From positions 1 to 7,687 of the forward strand of contig CAZCGA010000226.1 of the NCBI GenBank assembly GCA_964498075.1: a stretch of 7,687 nt of DNA, read 5' to 3'. This DNA is from CAZCGA01 sp964498075. GTDB taxonomy: Bacteria > Desulfobacterota > Binatia > HRBIN30. The notes below the pieces were generated by a model. That model was not told the origin of the DNA, did no database searches, and worked only from the letters and a program-made list of their open reading frames with translations. The first letter of the stretch is position 1; each line of letters opens with the position of its first letter. The position numbers and the translations under genes are program-made. Below, in pieces: positions 5,232 to 7,687 of this stretch.

Positions 5232-7091
5232 GTGTCAGTTGCCGACGGGAGTCATTTTGCGTCGCCCATCGCGACGTATCTGCAGCAGTTGCAGGAGAAG
5301 CACGCCGGAAACCACACCGGCAACGCCGCGACGTACATCCCCGAGCTGGCGAAGGCGAATCCGGACTGGTTCGGGATCTGTCTGGCCACGACCGATGGTC
5401 AGGTGTACGAAGTGGGCGACACGCAGCAGCTCTTCACCATCCAATCGATCTCGAAACCCTTCGTCTATGGCTTGGCGCTTCAGGACGTGGGCCGCCAGAC
5501 GGTGCTGCAGAAGATCGGCGTCGAGCCGACCGGCGATGCCTTCAACTCGATCAGCCTCGCACCGGGGACCGGGTGTCCACTGAACCCCATGATCAACGCC
5601 GGCGCCATCACGGCGACGTCGTTGGTGGCCGGGCACTCGATGGACGACAAGCTGTATCGCCTCTTGACGGTGCTCTCGCTGTACGCCGGCCGCACGCTGG
5701 CGGTCGACCAGGCGGTCTACGAGTCCGAGCGGGCGACCGGCCATCGCAACCGCGCCATCGGCCACATGCTGCGCAACTTCGATGTGCTCACCGACGACCC
5801 GGGGCCGGCGTTGGATCTCTACTTCCAGCAGTGCTCGGTGGCCGTCACCTGTCGCGATCTGAGCGTCATGGCTGCGGCGTTGGCAAACGGTGGCGTCAAC
5901 CCGCTCACCGGGGAGCGAGCCGTGTCCAATGAGCTCGTCGAGAGTATCTTGAGCGTCATGGCCACCTGCGGTATGTACGACTACGCCGGTGAGTGGATGT
6001 ACTGGGTCGGCATGCCCGCGAAGAGCGGTGTGGCGGGCGGCGTCGTGGCGGTGCTGCCCGGGCAGCTGGGAATCGGCGTGTTCTCGCCGCCGCTCGACGC
6101 GCGCGGAAACAGCGTGCGCGGCGTTGCGGTGTGCAAGGATCTCTCGCGCGATTTCAACCTCCACGCCTTCCGCGTGCCGCGCGCGGCCCGCTCGACGGTC
6201 CGCGCGCGGTACAGCGTCGCCGAGATCACCTCCAAACGACTCCGCCGCGCCGGCGAGCGCCGCATCCTCGATGCAGTGGGCGGGCGCGCCAAGGTGTACG
6301 ATCTCCAGGGCGATCTCGGCTTTGCCGCGATCGAGGCGGTGGTGCGACAGCTGGTCGAGGCGAGCGCTGCCGGCGACTTCGCGATCATCGACCTGACCCG
6401 GGTGACCCGGATCGAGGATTCGGCCGCGCCGATCTTCGCCGATCTGCTGCGCAGCTTCGAGGCCGGTGCGCAGCGGGTGTTGTTCGTGAACGTCAGCAGC
6501 CATTTCCGGTTTGTGCGGCTGTTGGAGGAGCGCCTCAACGCCTTCGATCCTCCGACGACCGTGCGGACGTTCGCCGACATGGATCACGCCCTCGAGTGGT
6601 GCGAGAACCGGCTCATTAGCGAGCACGCCGCGGAGTCCAAGCCACACGAGGCGTTGACCTTGGCGGAGCACGGGCTCTGCCTCGGGCTCGATCCGCGACA
6701 GATTGCCTGCTTGCATAGCCTGCTCGATCGACAGCGCTTCGAGCGCGGGACGCTGATCGTGCGCAAGGGAGACGCCGCCGACAACCTGTACTTGCTGGTG
6801 CGTGGCGAGGTCAGCGTCACGCTGCAGCTGCCCAACGGCGACGTCAAGCGACTCTCGACGCTCTCGCCGGGGATGACGTTCGGTGAGCTCGCGGTGGTCG
6901 ATCACAGGCCGCGGACGGCCGACGTGCGCGCCGATACGCCGGCGGAGTGCTACGCCTTGTCGACGACTGCCCTCGACCAGCTCGGCACCACTCACCCGGA
7001 CATCAAGATCGCGCTGCTTGAAAACCTGCTGCGCAACGCGGCGTGGATGGTCAGCCGGCTCAACCAGGAAGTGGCGGCGCTGGCCGGCTAG
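5232..7091 (+). CDS. glsA: Glutaminase fused to STAS and cyclic-nucleotide-binding domains
   Basis: The N-terminal domain (about 1-312) is a serine-dependent glutaminase, converting L-glutamine to glutamate and ammonia. It has the S-x-x-K pair Ser72/Lys75 (QSISKPF), Asn122 (NPMINAGAI), Glu166 (YESE), Asn173, Tyr197, Tyr249 and Val267 (KSGVAGG), so every glutamine-contacting position I know from the family is present. After a basic linker (about 313-350), residues about 353-460 form a STAS domain with the IIDLTRVTRI strand and Asp396-Ser397 where anti-sigma-factor antagonists carry their phosphorylatable Ser. Residues about 485-605 form a cyclic-nucleotide-binding domain whose phosphate-binding cassette is intact: FGELA at 550-554 with Glu552, then Arg561-Thr-Ala. 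Bacterial glutaminases are usually about 300-310 residues. A C-terminal STAS-like domain is known from the Micrococcus luteus K-3 enzyme; the third domain makes this a candidate second-messenger-controlled glutaminase. There is no signal peptide or membrane segment, so it is cytoplasmic. It appears monocistronic, with a hairpin downstream at 7149-7202. Domain assignments are firm; allosteric control is inference. Confidence 0.97.
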   Translation: MSVADGSHFASPIATYLQQLQEKHAGNHTGNAATYIPELAKANPDWFGICLATTDGQVYEVGDTQQLFTIQSISKPFVYGLALQDVGRQTVLQKIGVEPTGDAFNSISLAPGTGCPLNPMINAGAITATSLVAGHSMDDKLYRLLTVLSLYAGRTLAVDQAVYESERATGHRNRAIGHMLRNFDVLTDDPGPALDLYFQQCSVAVTCRDLSVMAAALANGGVNPLTGERAVSNELVESILSVMATCGMYDYAGEWMYWVGMPAKSGVAGGVVAVLPGQLGIGVFSPPLDARGNSVRGVAVCKDLSRDFNLHAFRVPRAARSTVRARYSVAEITSKRLRRAGERRILDAVGGRAKVYDLQGDLGFAAIEAVVRQLVEASAAGDFAIIDLTRVTRIEDSAAPIFADLLRSFEAGAQRVLFVNVSSHFRFVRLLEERLNAFDPPTTVRTFADMDHALEWCENRLISEHAAESKPHEALTLAEHGLCLGLDPRQIACLHSLLDRQRFERGTLIVRKGDAADNLYLLVRGEVSVTLQLPNGDVKRLSTLSPGMTFGELAVVDHRPRTADVRADTPAECYALSTTALDQLGTTHPDIKIALLENLLRNAAWMVSRLNQEVAALAG

Positions 7092-7148
7092 CGCGGGCCG
7101 CAGGCAGGGATGAGTGAGCACGGCGCGACCAAGTCGGCGCGCGCCGGT

Positions 7149-7202
7149 TGAGGGCAAGCCAGTCTCCAGAAGAGCGCGCATCTTGGAGCCGGCGTGCCCT
7201 CA
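7149..7202 (+). terminator. Long imperfect hairpin downstream of the glutaminase fusion
   Basis: TGAGGGCA (7149-7156) pairs exactly with TGCCCTCA (7195-7202). Inside it are GCC/GGC (7158-7160 with 7191-7193), CTCCA/TGGAG (7164-7168 with 7184-7188) and AGA/TCT around a 7-nt loop, about 19 bp in all. It lies 57 nt after the stop codon. No T-run follows at once; a T-rich patch appears about 20 nt later (7221-7229). It may be a terminator, a 3'-end stabiliser or part of a small RNA. Confidence 0.45.
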
Positions 7203-7227
7203 CGCCGCTCTTCGCTGCAGATTTTGA

Positions 7228-7304
7228 TTGACGGGAATTTTCCGAGTGTGCTAGTGGCCAAGCCAAAATTGGCCGCGGCCGAGGCGGCCCACTCAAGGAG
7301 GGGA
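7228..7304 (+). promoter_or_regulatory. Leader of the SGNH-like gene: -35-like box, hairpin and strong Shine-Dalgarno
   Basis: A TTGACG box at 7228-7233 resembles a sigma-70 -35 element, but only a poor -10 (GCTAGT, 16 nt on) follows. A 6-bp hairpin, GGCCAA (7256-7261) with TTGGCC (7269-7274) and loop GCCAAAA, lies in the leader. AAGGAGG at 7295-7301 gives a strong ribosome-binding site 7 nt before the ATG at 7309. The promoter is tentative; the ribosome-binding site is clear. Confidence 0.4.
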
Positions 7305-7308
7305 GAGT

Positions 7309-7668
7309 ATGGGTCGAACAGGGAGTCGGTGTCTGCATCGGGTTGTACTGTCGGGCGTGATTGCTGCCGCGGTCGCGATGAGCGCCGAGGCGGGTGCGTC
7401 CACGATCAACCAGAACACGTCGTGGACGATCAACAAGTCCGGCGCCACTACGACGTATCGCGTCGTTGCTTACGGCGATTCGATCTTCGCCGGATACAAC
7501 GGAGGCCTGTTCAGCGTTGCCCGGCGCGCCGCGCCGTGGGCCGACGGCGAGTACGCGCTCTATCCGTGGAACAGCAACGTCCTGGTCGTCCGGCGCACGA
7601 AGTCGGGCGCCAAGGCCGACGACATATATAACAACAGGGTCTTCTCCAAAGTGAGTGGGTGGTTTTGA
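7309..7668 (+). CDS. Secreted SGNH/GDSL-hydrolase-like protein, apparently truncated
   Basis: The open frame encodes 119 residues. Residues 1-30 form a signal peptide (Arg/His-rich start, hydrophobic core at about 12-24, AEA or AGA cleavage site), so the product is exported. After a short Thr/Ser-rich segment, YRVVAYGDSIFAGYNGG (50-66) is Block I of the SGNH/GDSL hydrolase family, with Ser58 as the expected nucleophile. The following conserved-looking stretch, through ADGEY and RRTKSGAKADDIYNN, resembles larger secreted SGNH-like proteins. Family members need Block III (GxND) and Block V (DxxH) and are normally 200-400 residues; neither block is present before the TGA at 7666-7668. From about 7638 onward the DNA drops to roughly 46% GC and the protein loses family character, so the gene may be frameshifted, disrupted or affected by a sequence-end error. 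As encoded it would lack a full catalytic triad. The start is well supported by the Shine-Dalgarno at 7295. Confidence 0.7.
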   Translation: MGRTGSRCLHRVVLSGVIAAAVAMSAEAGASTINQNTSWTINKSGATTTYRVVAYGDSIFAGYNGGLFSVARRAAPWADGEYALYPWNSNVLVVRRTKSGAKADDIYNNRVFSKVSGWF

Positions 7669-7687
7669 AGCATTGAGATCACGGAAA

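Noticed and set aside
5235..7181. Long open frame on the minus strand opposite the glutaminase fusion
   Set aside because: It is the antisense shadow of a firmly identified gene in GC-rich DNA. The translation is Arg/His/Gln/Val-rich without a recognisable domain.

Overview
The window is a GC-rich (roughly 64% by eye), densely coded bacterial segment with strong Shine-Dalgarno sites, short intergenic gaps and many convergent or divergent gene pairs. No rRNA, tRNA, CRISPR array, transposase or phage gene is visible. The gene mix (an orphan molybdopterin oxidoreductase, an Spy/LTxxQ periplasmic protein, a multidomain glutaminase and an SGNH-type secreted protein) fits a free-living Gram-negative soil or groundwater lineage, perhaps Desulfobacterota/Binatota-like. 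That placement is an impression from protein style, not a search result.

Layout. 1-212: non-coding, with hairpins at the extreme left edge and an inverted repeat just before the first start codon. 213-557 (+): small Cys-rich protein with two CxxC knuckles. Its stop codon directly follows the Shine-Dalgarno of the next gene, at 562-1056 (+), a secreted His-rich Spy/CpxP-like protein. 1064-1104: a strong 14-bp hairpin between convergent genes. 1137-3323 (-): complete DMSO-reductase-family molybdenum enzyme of 728 residues with an N-terminal [4Fe-4S] motif. 3324-3602: divergent control region with three GTTGCG/CGCAAC half-sites one helical turn apart. 3603-4484 (+): alpha/beta hydrolase with an aspartate nucleophile, resembling animal MEST/PEG1. 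4496-5002 (-): four-helix membrane protein of unknown function, convergent with the hydrolase. 5009-5231: divergent control region with a 20-bp inverted repeat. 5232-7091 (+): 619-residue fusion of glutaminase, STAS and cyclic-nucleotide-binding domains. 7092-7308: non-coding, with a long imperfect hairpin and the leader of the next gene. 7309-7668 (+): secreted protein with the first block of an SGNH/GDSL hydrolase, apparently cut short near the right edge.

How the genes relate. Apart from the first pair (213-1056), each gene appears to be its own transcription unit, and no single pathway ties the window together. The most distinctive element is the glutaminase fusion: an intact serine glutaminase carries a STAS fold and an intact cyclic-nucleotide phosphate-binding cassette, implying glutamine hydrolysis controlled by a second messenger and perhaps by a STAS partner. 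The molybdoenzyme has no iron-sulfur or membrane-anchor subunit beside it and no Tat signal, so it is probably a soluble cytoplasmic enzyme of unknown substrate. The hydrolase divergent from it may share its control region, but a functional link is inference only.
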